Positions 6,298 to 7,502 of a stretch of DNA of 7,502 nucleotides are shown piece by piece. The position numbers and the translations under genes are program-made. The stretch lies in assembly GCA_902796745.1 (NCBI GenBank), contig CADBQC010000036.1:1-7502 (forward strand), written 5' to 3'. Every line of letters begins with the position of its first letter. The first letter of the stretch is position 1. Origin of the DNA: an uncultured Pseudomonadota bacterium. GTDB taxonomy: Bacteria; Pseudomonadota; Alphaproteobacteria; RUG11792. The notes beneath the pieces are model-generated. The model worked only from the letters and a program-made list of their open reading frames with translations, had not been told where the DNA came from and did not search any database.

Positions 6298-6953
6298 ATA
6301 AGCTGATTGTTGGTAATTGGAAAATGAATGGAAATGTATCCTTGGTGGATGAGTTTTCTCAAAATCTAGATGAACGTGTAATCTTGGGAATTCCCAGTGT
6401 TTTCATTGCATATACTCATTTTAAAAATCCGGATCTACAAATTGCAGCTCAAGATTGCTCAGTATATCCTGATTTTGGAGCGCATACTGGTGAAATTTCA
6501 GCAAAGATGCTTGCAGAACTCGGTTGTAAATATGTTATTGTGGGGCATAGCGAACGGCGCCGGACATCGAATTTCGATACTCAACAAAATATCTTTGCAA
6601 AGTTAAAGAATGTGGTTACGTGCGGGATGAAAGCAATTTTGTGCGTTGATGAGAGTTACCATAAGCTGATAGACATTCAAACAAAGGAGTTTTTAGAGAC
6701 AAACGTAGATAAAATTTTTATTGCATATGAGCCACTTTCTGCCATCGGAACAGGAAATATTCCGTCTTTGACGGATATCTCTGAAACATTATCTAAAATA
6801 AAGCAAGTTTATTTGGGGATGAAAACTCTGTATGGCGGTAGCGTTAATTTATCGAATGCAAAAGAAATTTTAGCTATTGATGAAGTAGATGGCGTGCTGA
6901 TTGGTGGCGCTAGCTTAAAACTTGATGAACTGAATGAAATTGCGAAATTATAG
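6294..6953 (+). CDS. tpiA: Triosephosphate isomerase, short form
   Basis: It interconverts dihydroxyacetone phosphate and glyceraldehyde-3-phosphate in the cytosol. Motifs along the 219 residues: N8-W-K10-M-N (substrate-binding Asn and Lys), V-G-H85-S-E-R-R (electrophilic His), A-Y-E146-P-L-S-A-I-G-T-G (catalytic Glu and flexible loop 6), L-Y-G-G-S-V-N (phosphate binding) and G-V-L-I-G-G-A-S-L near the end. All catalytic residues are present. It is about 30 residues shorter than the usual 250; shortening is evident between I-L-C-V-D-E and the catalytic Glu. The loop-6 hinge, normally P-V-W, reads P-L-S149. Its start overlaps the addB-like stop (ATGA at 6294-6297). With gpsA in the same operon, it controls the triose-phosphate pool feeding glycerol-3-phosphate and the isoprenoid pathway. 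Confidence 0.96.
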   Translation: MNKLIVGNWKMNGNVSLVDEFSQNLDERVILGIPSVFIAYTHFKNPDLQIAAQDCSVYPDFGAHTGEISAKMLAELGCKYVIVGHSERRRTSNFDTQQNIFAKLKNVVTCGMKAILCVDESYHKLIDIQTKEFLETNVDKIFIAYEPLSAIGTGNIPSLTDISETLSKIKQVYLGMKTLYGGSVNLSNAKEILAIDEVDGVLIGGASLKLDELNEIAKL

Positions 6954-6970
6954 TGGCGTAGCAATATACC

Positions 6971-6977
6971 GGAGAAG
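6971..6977 (+). promoter_or_regulatory. Ribosome-binding site of ispG
   Basis: GGAGAAG at 6971-6977 precedes ATG 6984 at normal spacing and supports that start. It lies in the 30-base gap after tpiA, which shows no terminator, so ispG is probably read from the same transcript. Confidence 0.65.
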
Positions 6978-6983
6978 TGTTTT

Positions 6984-7502
6984 ATGGCATCTAGAAGGCA
7001 AATATCTGTAGGTAATCTGAAAATTGGAGGAGGGGAGGGTATTCTAGTCCAGACAATGACAAACAGCAATACCGAAGACGTTGTTGCTACACTTGCTCAA
7101 ATCGAAAAGGTTAGTGCTTTAGGATGCGATTTGGTGAGAGTTTCCTGCCCAACAGTTCAGTCTACCATTGCTCTTCGGGAAATAGTTCAACGTTCTCCTA
7201 TTCCGGTGATTGCAGATATACATTTCAATTACAAGAGAGCTATCGAAGCTATTGATGCTGGTGTTGCAGGTGTGCGGATAAATCCTGGTAATACGCCATT
7301 TGAAGGCATTAAGGAAATCGTCAAGGCGTCAAAGTATTGTGGGAGTGCACTCAGAATTGGTATAAATTCTGGTTCGTTGGAAAAGAGCATATTGGATAAG
7401 TACGGTGAACCTTCAGTTGATGCAATAGTCGAAAGTGCACTGATGAACTGTCACAAACTTGAAGATCTTGATTTTTTTAACTTTAAAGTCAGTGTGAAAT
7501 CT
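6984..7502 (+). CDS. ispG: 4-hydroxy-3-methylbut-2-en-1-yl diphosphate synthase IspG (GcpE), N-terminal part, cut by the window edge
   Basis: It converts methylerythritol cyclodiphosphate to HMBPP in the penultimate step of the MEP isoprenoid pathway, using a [4Fe-4S] cluster. The open frame from ATG 6984 runs 173 codons to the last base without a stop. Landmarks of the N-terminal TIM-barrel domain: R-R-Q-I-S-V-G-N, I-G-G-G, V-Q-T-M-T-N-S-N-T-E-D, A-L-G-C-D-L-V-R-V-S, I-P-V-I-A-D-I-H-F, A-G-V-R-I-N-P-G-N, L-R-I-G-I-N-S-G-S-L-E, and F-K-V-S-V-K-S at the edge. The C-terminal domain with the cluster cysteines lies outside the window, so activity cannot be judged. It follows tpiA by 30 bases with its own Shine-Dalgarno. 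Glyceraldehyde-3-phosphate, the product of TpiA, is one of the two precursors of this pathway. Confidence 0.96.
   Translation, partial: MASRRQISVGNLKIGGGEGILVQTMTNSNTEDVVATLAQIEKVSALGCDLVRVSCPTVQSTIALREIVQRSPIPVIADIHFNYKRAIEAIDAGVAGVRINPGNTPFEGIKEIVKASKYCGSALRIGINSGSLEKSILDKYGEPSVDAIVESALMNCHKLEDLDFFNFKVSVKS

Noticed and set aside
1..7502. CRISPR array, tRNA or rRNA genes, riboswitch, phage or toxin-antitoxin genes
   Set aside because: I looked on both strands and saw no repeat-spacer pattern, no cloverleaf-like sequence with a TTCGA arm in context, and no matching protein motifs.

Overview
The window is a visibly AT-rich bacterial chromosome segment. It carries ordinary housekeeping genes with TAA, TAG and TGA stops and TGG for tryptophan, so the code is standard. 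One gene product aligns in its motifs with the alphaproteobacterial form of the repair protein AddB. Low GC, tight overlaps, shortened proteins and a decayed IS1-type transposase together suggest a genome-reduced, host-associated alphaproteobacterium, of the Holosporales or Rickettsiales kind. That placement is inference; no rRNA or other marker gene is present.

Layout. Positions 1-213 (minus strand) hold the zinc-ribbon end of an IS1-like transposase broken by two in-frame TGA stops; it runs off the left edge. A 150-base non-coding stretch with promoter-like sequences leads into a D-alanyl-D-alanine carboxypeptidase of peptidase family S11 (367-1452). Next is an exported, mostly helical protein that I do not recognise (1523-2611), closed by a good intrinsic terminator (2637-2671). 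Converging on that terminator from the right is a second unrecognised gene on the minus strand (2686-3438). It encodes a membrane-anchored protein with two copies of a module of about 31 residues. A hairpin-forming inverted repeat lies at its start.

A divergent intergenic region (3439-3590) contains a credible sigma70 promoter (3521-3549) for a compact rightward operon: gpsA (3591-4556), an addB-like gene (4543-6297), tpiA (6294-6953) and ispG (6984 to the right edge, incomplete). The first three genes overlap, and ispG follows after 30 bases with its own Shine-Dalgarno sequence.

How the genes fit together. GpsA links dihydroxyacetone phosphate and glycerol-3-phosphate (phospholipid backbone). 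TpiA links dihydroxyacetone phosphate and glyceraldehyde-3-phosphate. IspG acts late in the MEP isoprenoid pathway, which starts from glyceraldehyde-3-phosphate and pyruvate. The operon therefore groups triose-phosphate use for membrane lipids and isoprenoids, with a DNA-repair gene inserted in the middle. The most notable feature is that AddB-like protein: it is much shorter than the usual family length and its C-terminal nuclease site has lost the Asp and Lys of the D-x-K motif. No complete new system is evident; the most promising unexplained items are this reduced AddB and the two orphan envelope proteins.
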